From JBGSKV01 sp041740975 (GTDB taxonomy: Bacteria > Bdellovibrionota_B > Oligoflexia > Oligoflexales > JALZUQ01), in contig JBGSKV010000110.1 in NCBI GenBank assembly GCA_041740975.1, positions 1 through 64,000 of the forward strand: 64,000 nt of DNA, given 5' to 3'. The notes under the pieces are model-generated. The model ran no database searches. It saw only the letters and a program-made list of their open reading frames with translations, and was not told where the DNA came from. The translations under genes and the position numbers were made by a program. This document shows positions 42,651 to 51,824 of the stretch, one piece after another. Every line of letters begins with the position of its first letter. The stretch's first letter is position 1.

Positions 42651-45323
42651 ATGAAATTTTTCGTCTCGCTATTTGTGGTTTCTAGTTTTTTCCTCTTTTC
42701 TTGTAGCTCTAAAAAGTCGTCTCGAGGTCAAGGCGCATATGAAGCCACTTTTTCAGAAATGAATACCGAGTTGGTTAAAGCGGGTGTCTCTAAGGAAGAT
42801 GCGAAGTCAATAGTCAACTATACGAAAAAGAACTTGTACGTTGCAGCCACTATGACGCCAGTGACAAACTTTCAAATGGCAAATGCTAATGTTATAGGGT
42901 CAGTTGATCCCAAAGACACTGTAAAAATCCAAAAGAACATCATTCGAAATTTTAAGGATGCAGTCGCATCAAAACTTGGAAGTAAAAAGAGTATTGGAGC
43001 AATTAGTAGTGTTTCTAAAATCATAAAAAAACTGACAAAACTGACCCCTCGAACTTATGTTTCTGAGATCACCATACGAAGTATGATGAAATTTCCTCTC
43101 GCCAAAACTGAACCTCCAAGTAAATTTGAAGAACAGACAGAATTTGATGTGGGTGAACTACTGGAAGCTTTGGTCTCAGCTGAAGATCTCTTGGAAAATC
43201 GTGAAAGCTATACAAAAGCTATGGTTGAAGTATTGAAGTCTTATAATAAGCACGAAGACGAAATTGTTACTAACACTGTAAAGAGTGTCGTCAAGATTCG
43301 TCTCGAAGCAGCAGGCGCAAGTCAGGAAGTCATTGATGGCTACGATGCTGAGTTTGATCAAGCGGTCGTGGATATTGATAATCCACCAGCTGCGTCTCCA
43401 GTTCTTGCATACTCGGCTTCGGCTTTTGCGGAAGCGCTGGCTGGAGATGGAAGTGTAAGTAGTTCTGTGACGATCACTTTAACGGGCGATACGTTTACGA
43501 AGTCTAGCGGCACATTTACAGCAAGCACTGAGTACACTCTCTCGGGAACGGCAGTACCAGCAGGCTTAACTGCTGTGGTGACGGTAAATTCAGCCACACA
43601 AGCAACTCTTTCTTTTACCGGCAATGCCGCCTCGCATGCTGTTGGCGATAGCGTTAGCGGCATCACCTTAACCTTTAACGCTGCAGCTTTTACTGGTGGC
43701 GCCGCGCCAACAGGTGGAAGTCAGACGCATAACTTTGCGGTGAATTTCGCGGATGGGATTTCTTTGAGCTATTCCGCTGAAGGTTTCACGGAAGCACCTG
43801 CGGATGACGGTAGTCTTGCCGGTTCGGTTGTGATTACTTTGACTGGTAATACTTTTTCGCAAACCAGCGGCATGTTCAATGTCGGCGAACATTTTACATT
43901 AACAGGCACAGCTGTACCTGTAAGTCTAAATGGGATCGTGACGGTCAATTCAGCTACTCAGGCAACGCTAACATTTACCGGTACCGCATCTTCAAATGAT
44001 GCCAGTGACAGCGTGTCGGGAATCACTCTCACTTTCCTTGACGCCGCTTTTACCGATGACAACGGCCCAACCGATGATTCTGCGGTTCAAGATCTTTCGA
44101 TGACTTTCTACGACTCGGTGGCATTGGCATATTCGGCCACGGAATTTAATGAAGCGGTGGCGAATGACGGAACCATCACTGAAACCGTTACGATTACATT
44201 GACGGGTAATACTTTTAGTCAGGCGAGTGGAATACTCGACGACGAAGAGCACTACACTTTATCGGGAGATGCGATTCCGACTGGACTAGCAGCCGTCGTG
44301 ACCGTGAACTCGGCGACGCAAGCCACAATTTCACTAACTGGCACGGCCGCGGCCCATGAAGTTTCCGATAGCGTATCGGGAATCACTCTTACTTTTGAAG
44401 AGGCTGCATTTACAGATGATGATGCGCCAGTCGATGGCTCGCAGTCGCAAGATTTTGCGGTCAACTTTATTGGAGCCGTCGAGTCTGAGCTTGTTTACTC
44501 CGCGACAACTTTCGAAGAGGATGGAGCAAACGACGGAAGCATTAGTAGTTCTGTGACGATGACTTTAAGCGGAGATGAGTTTGCGATCACTGAAGGGGTT
44601 TTTGAATTAGCCACCCACTTCACACTTACCGGAACTGCGATTCCAGCAGGGTTGACTCCCATTCTGCAGTTCTTAAGCTCAACTCAAGCACGTTTGGTGT
44701 TTACAGGAAATGCTGCGGCACATGCTGCCGGTGACAGCGTCTCGGGTGTGACCTTAACTTGGTTACCTGCGGCATTTTTGAGTGGAGCCGCTCCTATCGA
44801 TGGCTCAGCAACGCAGGACTTTGCTATTAACTTTAGTTCTCCAAGTATCATGATGTTTGAAGTTGAAGTGCCGGATGCCGATTTTGGTGGACGTGCCGGA
44901 GCAGATCTCCTCTGCGAAGGAGCCCAACCGATCGAATCTTCTCACGCTCATGTTAGTGCATTTCTTTCGGTGGATGACGACGATGAAATCCTCGATATGC
45001 CAGGCAACTATAGTGTTCCTACGAATCAATCCATTCGCAGTAGCATGGGCACAGTTGTCGCTGATGATTGGGCTGATCTTCTCGACGGTGATATCGATAA
45101 TGCCTTAATTCAAGCAGGTGTTATTAATGGCTTCTCGTTTTTCTGGTGGAGTGGTTCCGATGAAACGGGTGCCTTGGCAACAAATCATTGTACGAACTGG
45201 ACAAGTTCTTCAGGGGTAGGCATGTCTGGTAACTCTGGGGAATCTTCCGATATGTGGATATTTTCAGGGGATAGTGGTTGCAATGCAAATGATCAGTCAT
45301 TGATCTGTATCGCGTTTGATTAA
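42651..45323 (+). CDS. Repeat-containing adhesin-like lipoprotein with DUF1554-like C-domain
   Basis: The 890-residue protein has a lipoprotein signal ('VVSSFFLFSC'). An alpha-helical N-domain (about 20-240) is followed by four beta-sandwich repeats of about 120 residues starting near 250, 370, 490 and 611. Each repeat carries 'VTVNSATQAT' or a variant, plus 'DSVSG' motifs; the fourth is more diverged. The last about 155 residues contain 'GRAGADLLCEG', 'NHCTNWTSSSG' and 'SLICIAFD', resembling the DUF1554/C-type-lectin-like domain of Leptospira surface proteins. It is likely a stalked surface adhesin (inference). GAGAGGG precedes the ATG and a terminator follows. Confidence 0.85.
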   Translation: MKFFVSLFVVSSFFLFSCSSKKSSRGQGAYEATFSEMNTELVKAGVSKEDAKSIVNYTKKNLYVAATMTPVTNFQMANANVIGSVDPKDTVKIQKNIIRNFKDAVASKLGSKKSIGAISSVSKIIKKLTKLTPRTYVSEITIRSMMKFPLAKTEPPSKFEEQTEFDVGELLEALVSAEDLLENRESYTKAMVEVLKSYNKHEDEIVTNTVKSVVKIRLEAAGASQEVIDGYDAEFDQAVVDIDNPPAASPVLAYSASAFAEALAGDGSVSSSVTITLTGDTFTKSSGTFTASTEYTLSGTAVPAGLTAVVTVNSATQATLSFTGNAASHAVGDSVSGITLTFNAAAFTGGAAPTGGSQTHNFAVNFADGISLSYSAEGFTEAPADDGSLAGSVVITLTGNTFSQTSGMFNVGEHFTLTGTAVPVSLNGIVTVNSATQATLTFTGTASSNDASDSVSGITLTFLDAAFTDDNGPTDDSAVQDLSMTFYDSVALAYSATEFNEAVANDGTITETVTITLTGNTFSQASGILDDEEHYTLSGDAIPTGLAAVVTVNSATQATISLTGTAAAHEVSDSVSGITLTFEEAAFTDDDAPVDGSQSQDFAVNFIGAVESELVYSATTFEEDGANDGSISSSVTMTLSGDEFAITEGVFELATHFTLTGTAIPAGLTPILQFLSSTQARLVFTGNAAAHAAGDSVSGVTLTWLPAAFLSGAAPIDGSATQDFAINFSSPSIMMFEVEVPDADFGGRAGADLLCEGAQPIESSHAHVSAFLSVDDDDEILDMPGNYSVPTNQSIRSSMGTVVADDWADLLDGDIDNALIQAGVINGFSFFWWSGSDETGALATNHCTNWTSSSGVGMSGNSGESSDMWIFSGDSGCNANDQSLICIAFD

Positions 45324-45350
45324 AAAGACTTAGTGAACTTTAACGAAAAG

Positions 45351-45377
45351 GCCGGGATTTTTCCCGGCTTTTTTTTT
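45351..45377 (+). terminator. Intrinsic terminator of the adhesin gene
   Basis: Stem GCCGGGA (45351-45357) with TCCCGGC (45362-45368), a 4-nt loop and a T9 tract. It lies 27 bp after the adhesin stop. Confidence 0.9.
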
Positions 45378-45445
45378 GGTCATCAAAATACTTGCAATAT
45401 ATCGTGTGCACGCTGAATTAATTTAGTTCGCATCTTCGCGGAAAT

Positions 45446-46279
45446 TCAATGTAAATCAAATCCTATGTGGCAAACTCGATCTTCATTTTTGCAGTTTTTG
45501 ACTACTTGCGAGGTTTTAAAAGAAAAATCCTTGAACAACTCAATAATCTTTTCTTTCGCAGAATCATTGACAGAAAAAACGGCGGAAAAGTTATAGCCTT
45601 CAGTAAAGTCCGAAGCCATAAGCTTAGAAACAGTTCGTAGGCGCCAATTTAAATGATTTTTGCGAGAGTAGGGCGAGTCTTCAGGAAGATGAACCCACTC
45701 TTTTAAGACCTCAAGAGTTCCTTGTTCGTCAATTGCGATAATACCGAGCGAAGCTAATTTTTGCAGTTCAACATGCAAAATCTTTTGCGAAATTCCAAGA
45801 TATTGTTTGAGCATTTCACGATTCTGGCGTAGGCCAGGAATGATTAGCGCCATGTGGACTAACGCCGTCGATGCATCCTCGTAATATGTTCGCAATGATT
45901 CTTCACTTTGATGAAAGATCGGGTTTTGTGATTTTAACCTTGAAATGAGGGAGAGATTTTTCTTTCTCACTTCTTGGACTTTGTTGAGCAAGAATTGCTG
46001 ATGTTTGAAGTTATTAGAGCGGTCGATGTCGCCAAGGAGATTTATAAATTCCAACTGTTGCATGCTAAGTTGGAATTGCTCAGCGACAAGAAAGATTTGT
46101 TCCTGTGAAAAGCTGGCCTTGTTTTGCATGACCCTTGAAAAATAGGATGGATGGATTTTTGAGCGAGTGGCTAGCTGCCGCTGTGAAAGTTCCATTGCCT
46201 CACATAGGCTTACGATCAAAGATCGAATGTCTTCAAATCTAAAAATATCAACCGAAGTTGTAAGGTCAGCTGTTTTCAT
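45446..46279 (-). CDS. TIGR02147-family regulator
   Basis: The 277-residue protein has an N-terminal helix-turn-helix ('LSQRQLATRSKIHPSYFSRV') and a C-terminal part with 'LALIIPGLRQNREMLKQYL'-like spacing and 'RTVSKLMASDF'. This is the plan of the TIGR02147/DUF4423 proteins, which are expanded in Bdellovibrio and Fibrobacter and lie beside genes for secreted proteins. It probably binds DNA between itself and the divergent gene at 46420, 140 bp away. It is taken to be its local regulator by position only. Confidence 0.88.
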   Translation of the reverse strand: MKTADLTTSVDIFRFEDIRSLIVSLCEAMELSQRQLATRSKIHPSYFSRVMQNKASFSQEQIFLVAEQFQLSMQQLEFINLLGDIDRSNNFKHQQFLLNKVQEVRKKNLSLISRLKSQNPIFHQSEESLRTYYEDASTALVHMALIIPGLRQNREMLKQYLGISQKILHVELQKLASLGIIAIDEQGTLEVLKEWVHLPEDSPYSRKNHLNWRLRTVSKLMASDFTEGYNFSAVFSVNDSAKEKIIELFKDFSFKTSQVVKNCKNEDRVCHIGFDLH

Positions 46280-46419
46280 AGCTTCGTCTCATTCTTTCTA
46301 GTGTTTACTATTAGTGTTCATTTTGCCTTTTATTTGATTTACTTTTAATATTCAAGACCGAAATTCTTATTTAGTGTCTCTCCTAACGGTGCTACATAAA
46401 TTTTAGATCAGGAGACATT

Positions 46420-47520
46420 ATGAAGTTATTTTTGACGTCAGCGTTATTTTTGGGCATATCTGCGTCGCCAGCTTTGGCGATGGGCGGTTGGAGTGGAAAC
46501 GGTGGGGACGGAGTCTACTGCGGTGAATCAACGCCTGTCGAGTTACTTGATATTTACGAAGCCAGAACAATGAGAGGTTGGAACTTTGAGATACCCGAGG
46601 ATTCTTCGGTAACGGTCGAAGCTCAGATTGAAAAAAGACTTAGAAAACTGGAACGTCTAGACCCAATGCGCGTGGCGCATTTTAGACTTTATGCTGCGGG
46701 CTTCATGGCAGAGGCACAGTTTGTCGATGCGCGTCTGGTAGATATTCCGGATAGTCAGCATATTGTTGTGCCAGAAGGGTGCCGAATCGATCAAGTCGCC
46801 ATTCAGCGTGAACCAGAACTTCCTGGTGACAAGCGATATGTAATTAGTCGTCCGTTGTGGGACCTTATGGACAATACTTCGAAGGCTGGCCTTATATTGC
46901 ACGAAATCATTTATCGCGACGTTTTGAGACTTAATCATGACAATTCGAAAGCTGCTCGCTACTTTACTGCCATGATTCTCTCGACACAAATTGAAGAGAT
47001 CAACTCAGAAACTTACGTCTCAACTCTCAAGAGTCTAAACTTTTTATATTTCGCAGTTAAAGGCCTTCTTTACTCGTTTGAGAAACCCTCTCAAAAGTTT
47101 TATCCTCACGACTGTACACCTGTTAAGTTACCAGATCAGTATCAGTCAGAAGCGGTATTGGATCTTTATGAAAATGGATCTGTTAAAGAAGGTGAACTAC
47201 TTTGTCGACAAATGACGCCTATTGGTGGTCGGGGTCTCAAGATTCCTGTTATGAAAAACATTCAGTTCCATGAAAACGGCCGGGTCAAATCTTCACTGCT
47301 ATGGAACGAAGTCCTGATTGATATCGGAGACCGCCGAATCGCTTTAGACGGCGAATATTATAAAGGCAAGCCAGTTAGCTTTCACACTAACGGCATACTC
47401 AAGTCAGGTACCTTGCGAGATGAGACAACTTTTGAGACTTCCAACGGCTCCGAAGTCTTGGTGGGTGCCGGAGTGACTGTCGAACTCAATGAACTGGGTC
47501 AACTGATTTCAAATAACTAA
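46420..47520 (+). CDS. Secreted protein with HExxYR-like motif and MORN-type repeats
   Basis: The 366-residue protein has a signal peptide ('LTSALFLGISASPALAM') and begins 'GGWSGNGGDGVYC', a hallmark of a large group of secreted Bdellovibrio-type proteins. 'GLILHEIIYRDVLRLNHDN' near residue 160 looks like a degenerate metal-binding HExxYR segment. The last third has three 'ENGSVKEGEL'/'ENGRVKSSLL'/'TNGILKSGTL' units like the YwqK/MORN_2 repeats. GGAGA lies 7 nt before the ATG. It is divergent from the TIGR02147 regulator, which may control it. Function unknown. Confidence 0.8.
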   Translation: MKLFLTSALFLGISASPALAMGGWSGNGGDGVYCGESTPVELLDIYEARTMRGWNFEIPEDSSVTVEAQIEKRLRKLERLDPMRVAHFRLYAAGFMAEAQFVDARLVDIPDSQHIVVPEGCRIDQVAIQREPELPGDKRYVISRPLWDLMDNTSKAGLILHEIIYRDVLRLNHDNSKAARYFTAMILSTQIEEINSETYVSTLKSLNFLYFAVKGLLYSFEKPSQKFYPHDCTPVKLPDQYQSEAVLDLYENGSVKEGELLCRQMTPIGGRGLKIPVMKNIQFHENGRVKSSLLWNEVLIDIGDRRIALDGEYYKGKPVSFHTNGILKSGTLRDETTFETSNGSEVLVGAGVTVELNELGQLISNN

Positions 47521-47533
47521 GCTTCTAGAACTG

Positions 47534-47570
47534 AAAAAGCAGATTACCTTTGGGGGTAATCTGCTTTTTT
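47534..47570. terminator. Bidirectional intrinsic terminator
   Basis: A 15-bp stem AAAAAGCAGATTACC (47534-47548) with its perfect complement at 47555-47569 and a 6-nt loop. The flanking A-run and T-run make it active in both directions. It separates the 46420 gene from the convergent Cys-repeat gene. Confidence 0.92.
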
Positions 47571-47595
47571 ATGTTCAAACTGAAATGCTTCAGTT

Positions 47596-48159
47596 CTAAA
47601 AAAGAAAAATCGGACAACCTAAAACCTGCGAACGATTCACCTGATAAAAGTCACAACGGGATGCCGTGCAACCAAGTAGTGTTCCGCCATTTTGTCTGCC
47701 ATAAACCTGGCATCGTGTGGCCGTGCATCCGAGAACCTGACCAGGCATCACCGGATAAAGTTGGCATGACGTTTTTGTACATCCGAGCTGTTGTCCCGCC
47801 ATCACGTAGAAAGTTTTGCAACCATTTTGCCAACAACCGAGTGTTTGGCCATTCATGACGGGATACTGATGACAACCTCTGTAGGTACATCCCAAAACTT
47901 GACCTCTTCGGGTCGCATCAAAAACCGAACATCCATTTGCCCAGCAACCAATTTGTTGGCCTGGTGCAACAGGGTAGGCTTGGCAGGACTGAAGAGTACA
48001 GCCGAGCTGTGTGCCGTTCGTCACGTAATAAGTTGAACAACCTCGTCCCGAACAGGCCACGGTGTTTCCGTAATTCGGAGAAAAAACCTGACACGATTGA
48101 TTCGCGTGAGAAGATGTCGCGATAGTCAAAAAAAATAATATACCAAGAAAGTACTTCAT
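47596..48159 (-). CDS. Secreted protein of about nine 18-residue Cys-rich tandem repeats
   Basis: From the ATG at 48159 (GGGGA about 8 nt upstream) the protein has 187 residues with a signal peptide ('MKYFLGILFFLTIATSSHAN'). The mature protein is built almost wholly of an 18-19-residue unit, consensus C-x2-[YF]-x-V-x2-G-Q-x-[LI]-G-C-x3-G/S/R, repeated about nine times ('CQLYPVMPGQVLGC', 'CQAYPVAPGQQIGC', 'CHQYPVMNGQTLGC'). Each unit has two cysteines, so paired disulfides along a regular strand-rich solenoid are likely (inference). I do not recognise the family. It is convergent with the terminator at 47534. Confidence 0.85.
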   Translation of the reverse strand: MKYFLGILFFLTIATSSHANQSCQVFSPNYGNTVACSGRGCSTYYVTNGTQLGCTLQSCQAYPVAPGQQIGCWANGCSVFDATRRGQVLGCTYRGCHQYPVMNGQTLGCWQNGCKTFYVMAGQQLGCTKTSCQLYPVMPGQVLGCTATRCQVYGRQNGGTLLGCTASRCDFYQVNRSQVLGCPIFLF

Positions 48160-48255
48160 AAACATGGTCCCCAACAATAAATCTCAAGTTGATTTGCTGT
48201 TTTGTACCATGTGTTCGTTTAGGAAATCAATTTTTTAAGGCTGGGTGGTTGTGTA

Positions 48256-48918
48256 TCAATTCAAAAGATCCTCGTAAAAAGCTCCAAAAGGCTTTTCGGG
48301 ATGCCTAATCTGAATCTCCAAAATCCAACGATCAGCCGCCGGATGGGCTTCGAAGCTTTCAATGGAACCACGGTTACGCACCGCGTGCGGAAAATCGGCG
48401 ATACGATGACCGTTCGCTTGATCGAGAGCGAGGATCCAGCCGTGTTTATCTGCGGACTCACGGGCGAACTTGTAAAGGTTTGGGCCGGAAACTTTATGTT
48501 CCTTCCAGTGGTCGCGGACTTCTTGCCAGATCATTTCGACGTCGCGGCTGCACTTCTGCATGTCAGGATCATTACCAACCGCGAACGTACGGCCGACATC
48601 TCCTTCATGGCCGTCAAAGATGGGACCGATATCCAAAAAGAAAATATCATTTTCACTCAGCTGAAGATCTTCGGTACCTTTTTGCCCGAAGGGCAGCAAT
48701 GTATTTTCGCCTAGTCTGATTTGGGGAGGGTGCCAAGATTTGGCGGCACCAAAACTTTCCTGGGTTTGCTGCAAAATATCTTTGATGTGAGCCGCGTTCA
48801 TTCCTGGTTCGATCTGTGAAGCGACCGACTCGATGACTTTAAGAGTACGATCACGTGCACGCTGGAGTTGGTCCACGCTAAACTTTTCACCTACGGATTC
48901 GTCTGCGGTACCCTTCAT
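48256..48918 (-). CDS. M24 (pita-bread) metallopeptidase-like protein
   Basis: From the ATG at 48918 the protein is 220 residues. Metal-ligand motifs are kept: 'FFLDIGPIFDGHEGDVGRTF' (two Asp), 'ANGHRIADFPH' (His) and 'WILEIQIRHPEKP' (Glu). This is the creatinase/aminopeptidase P-type fold without the N-terminal domain. The expected second acidic ligand near the end is not clear, so peptidase activity is probable but not certain. It overlaps nothing and lies 21 bp downstream of the sodium-channel gene on the same strand. Confidence 0.8.
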   Translation of the reverse strand: MKGTADESVGEKFSVDQLQRARDRTLKVIESVASQIEPGMNAAHIKDILQQTQESFGAAKSWHPPQIRLGENTLLPFGQKGTEDLQLSENDIFFLDIGPIFDGHEGDVGRTFAVGNDPDMQKCSRDVEMIWQEVRDHWKEHKVSGPNLYKFARESADKHGWILALDQANGHRIADFPHAVRNRGSIESFEAHPAADRWILEIQIRHPEKPFGAFYEDLLN

Positions 48919-48939
48919 GATTTCCACCTTTCGCCAATC

Positions 48940-49752
48940 TTACGAATTCTTTGAAAGTAACTGCTGCAAGTCTTTTCGCAGTGCCTTGATTTCTTGCAAC
49001 ATCATCAGTCTCTCGTCATGACCCAGTTCGGCTCTTTCTTCGGCGGCCTTTTCCGTCTCGGATTGCATGGCGTTGACGATGACGGCGATAAAGAGATTGA
49101 GCATCGTAAAGGTCGCGACAAGAATAAATGGCAAAAAGAACATCCATGCATACGGAAAACGCTCCATGACGGGACGTACGATTCCCATGGACCAGCTTTC
49201 GAGAGTCATAACTTGAAAAAGCGTATAGCCGCTAGCGGGGATGGAACCAAACCAGTCCGGAAAGTCGCCGCCAAAAATTTTCGTTGCCATGACGGCACCA
49301 ACGTAAAAAATCAGAAGCATAATAGCAATGACAGCGCTAAGGCCGGGAACAGCTTTCAATAAACCCGTAACCACTCTTCGAAGTGAGGGGATGGTGCTAA
49401 TCATGCGCAAGACTCGAAGAACGCGCAAGGCTCGCAGAACGGCGAAGGCACCAGTCGCGGGTAACAGTGCGATCGCAACAACGAAGAAATCAAATACTCG
49501 CCAAGGGTCATAAAAAAAATGATGCCGATAAACAACCATTCTGGCCAATATTTCAATGCAAAAAATGGCTAGAAAAATTTTGTCTAATGAGACTAAAATA
49601 TTGAGTTGAGTCGAAGTCAAAGTTGGAATGGTCTCTAAGCCGAGAGCAATGGCGTTCAAGATGATAAAGACAGTGATCGACTGATCGAACCACCTGCTTT
49701 CGACTACGCGCTTTAATTTATTCTTGAATCCAACTTCTTGGGCTAACTCCAT
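48940..49752 (-). CDS. NaVBac-type voltage-gated sodium channel
   Basis: The 270-residue protein has six transmembrane helices in one subunit. S4 carries Arg at 107, 110, 113 and 116 in 'RALRVLRVLRMIS'. The pore filter is 'TLESWSM' (183-189), as in NavAb, which gives Na+ selectivity when four subunits assemble. A C-terminal coiled-coil ('HDERLMMLQEIKALRKDLQQL') matches the tetramer-stabilising tail of the family. It is a full-length channel of normal size and shares a transcription unit with the M24 gene. Such channels are known in motile marine and freshwater bacteria. Confidence 0.93.
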   Translation of the reverse strand: MELAQEVGFKNKLKRVVESRWFDQSITVFIILNAIALGLETIPTLTSTQLNILVSLDKIFLAIFCIEILARMVVYRHHFFYDPWRVFDFFVVAIALLPATGAFAVLRALRVLRVLRMISTIPSLRRVVTGLLKAVPGLSAVIAIMLLIFYVGAVMATKIFGGDFPDWFGSIPASGYTLFQVMTLESWSMGIVRPVMERFPYAWMFFLPFILVATFTMLNLFIAVIVNAMQSETEKAAEERAELGHDERLMMLQEIKALRKDLQQLLSKNS

Positions 49753-49948
49753 AAAACTCTCCTCATCATTCTAACCACGGACATTATCAGGAACAGGGCG
49801 AAGGAGGCCACTGTAAAGATAGACTTCAAGACGCGGACTTACTTTAGGTGGGGACGTCTGACCGGAAGCGCGTCCGTACCTTTTCCTGTTCTTTGTTTTC
49901 CGAATCAACTACTATTTCAAAAGACCTATATTCATCGTTGGAGATCTC

Positions 49949-50344
49949 ATGTCGCATTCGTGGAAGCCAGATCAATATCCATCTCTATCACCTTACATAG
50001 TTGCTTCTGATGCGAAGCGACTCATAGCGTTCTTGGAAAATGCTTTCGACGGTGTCGTCACACGTCAGTTTAATATGCCCGATGGCTCCGTGAATCACGC
50101 GGAAGTCCGAGTTGATGACTCATTGGTCATGCTCGGCCAGGCGGGTGGCGAGTGGGAACCTGTTTCAAATTACATGCACTTGTATGTGGAAGATGTCGAT
50201 ACATCTTATAAACGCGCACTCGAAGCGGGCGCCGTTTCTGTTCAAGAGCCCATTCAAAAAGAGGGTGACTCTGATAAACGCTGCGGAGTGAAAGATCAAG
50301 ATGGTAATACATGGTGGATTGCGTCGCAACAGGGTCCGAAATAA
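49949..50344 (+). CDS. VOC-superfamily (glyoxalase/PhnB-like) protein
   Basis: The 131-residue protein has GGAG 5 nt before the ATG. 'PYIVASDAKRLIAFLENAFDG', 'MPDGSVNHAEVRVDDSLVML', 'MHLYVEDVDTSYKRALEAGA' and 'VKDQDGNTWWIASQ' are typical of small VOC proteins related to glyoxalase and bleomycin-binding proteins. Metal-ligand His/Glu residues are present, but substrate and reaction are unknown. It is a single gene 60 bp before the membrane gene on the same strand. Confidence 0.88.
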   Translation: MSHSWKPDQYPSLSPYIVASDAKRLIAFLENAFDGVVTRQFNMPDGSVNHAEVRVDDSLVMLGQAGGEWEPVSNYMHLYVEDVDTSYKRALEAGAVSVQEPIQKEGDSDKRCGVKDQDGNTWWIASQQGPK

Positions 50345-50402
50345 TCATATTTTATGGTTTTAGGATCATTGCCTAAAGTGTCTCGGAATTGAAAGGCTAA
50401 CA

Positions 50403-51824
50403 TTGAGTTTAGTTGTCAAATTTCTCATCCTATCACCCCTTATCGGCGTACTCCTTGTTCCGCTAAAAAAAATAAATAGAAAAGGCTTCTTCAGCCTTCT
50501 ACTTCTTATTCCGATTCTCAATGTATGCCTCCTCTTAAAGTCGGGCATAGATGTGAGTCCGATAGCTGTCGGCCGCTATTTTCTTTTCTCTTTGGATAAA
50601 TACTCTTACCTTTTTTGCTTGTTAATGAATGTGTGTTGGGTCGTAACGATTGTGTACTCGATCGACTTCGTTCGATACAATTTTCAAAACAAAGCTTCCG
50701 TTTTCTATCGCTATTTTTCCATCGTGATTGCAGCTGTGACCGCTACGGGACTTTCGGAAAATTTGTTCACGTTGTTCTTCTTCTATTTGCTTACCGTACC
50801 TCTGATTTATCCGTTAATTAAGATCCGAGAGTCTGAAGAATCGAGGGCAGCCGCAAAGTCGTATCTCAGATACATGTTTTTGCCGGCGATTTTTATAGCA
50901 ATGCCGGCTTTATTGTATATCAACAAGTGGCTTGTCCCGTTTCAAGAAATTTCGATCAAAGATGTGACGCAAAGTGATACGTTGGCTTCGTTTTTGCTGG
51001 CTTGCCTTATCGTGGGGTTCTCAAAAAATTGTGTTGCACCTTTTTTTAGTTGGCTTCCCAAGACCTCAGTAGCGCCCGCGCCCGTCAGTGGGTTGGTACA
51101 CTCCGTCGGAGCTGTGCATACAGGAACCTTCGCGATTCTAAAAATTATTGTCTACCTATACGGCTACGAATACATGTCTGTATTGAGTGGGGATTTTTGG
51201 AAAGCGGGTTGGATCATTTATTTATGTGGTTACACCGCACTCTATAGTGCCATCAAGGCCTATCTGACCTCTGATTTGAAAAAGCGATTCTCCTATTCCA
51301 CCGTTGGGCAGCTTTCTTACGTTATCACAGCAGGATTGATTGGATCACAACTCGCTGTCTTGGGGGCCGTGCTTCATATCGTTTCTCATTCCATCGCCAA
51401 GATGACTTTGTTTTACGTCGCGGGAACCTTCAATTCCGTTTACGGGACAGTGGATGCGCGTGAGATTGCGAAACTCATCCCGCATATGCGATGGATTGCC
51501 GTGGTCGTTGGGGTCTGTGGGCTTTCTATTGCGGGATTTCCGCTGCTTGCGGGATTCTACAGCAAGGATATTATGCTATTGGAAGAATTCGACAGGCATT
51601 ATTACGCAGCGGCTGGATTTCTAGTGGTAGGAAGCCTGTTGAATTTTTTCTATATATTTCCCATCCTTAAAGCCGCATTCGTCGGAAAGAAACAGGAAGA
51701 CTTTCTTGTCAAAGCCATTCCTTTTGGAATGCTAGCAGCACTGATCATTTCAAGCGTGCTTATCATTTGTCTTTCCATCTGCATGCCCAACCTCGCCGAA
51801 GTGTTAGATAGTATGGACCCATAA
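50403..51824 (+). CDS. Lone proton-conducting (NuoL/MrpD-type) membrane subunit
   Basis: The 473-residue protein has about 13-14 membrane segments and the conserved transport core with 'WLPKTSVAPAPVSGLVHSVG' and 'SKDIMLLEEFD'. The family Lys in 'LPKT' and His residues in 'LVHSVGAVHTG' are present. Such subunits are part of complex I, Mrp antiporters or related hydrogenases, but no other subunit gene is adjacent here. The start is a TTG (50403) supported by AAAGG at 6 nt upstream. What it assembles with is unknown. The C-terminus is short, without the lateral helix of NuoL. Confidence 0.85.
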   Translation: MSLVVKFLILSPLIGVLLVPLKKINRKGFFSLLLLIPILNVCLLLKSGIDVSPIAVGRYFLFSLDKYSYLFCLLMNVCWVVTIVYSIDFVRYNFQNKASVFYRYFSIVIAAVTATGLSENLFTLFFFYLLTVPLIYPLIKIRESEESRAAAKSYLRYMFLPAIFIAMPALLYINKWLVPFQEISIKDVTQSDTLASFLLACLIVGFSKNCVAPFFSWLPKTSVAPAPVSGLVHSVGAVHTGTFAILKIIVYLYGYEYMSVLSGDFWKAGWIIYLCGYTALYSAIKAYLTSDLKKRFSYSTVGQLSYVITAGLIGSQLAVLGAVLHIVSHSIAKMTLFYVAGTFNSVYGTVDAREIAKLIPHMRWIAVVVGVCGLSIAGFPLLAGFYSKDIMLLEEFDRHYYAAAGFLVVGSLLNFFYIFPILKAAFVGKKQEDFLVKAIPFGMLAALIISSVLIICLSICMPNLAEVLDSMDP

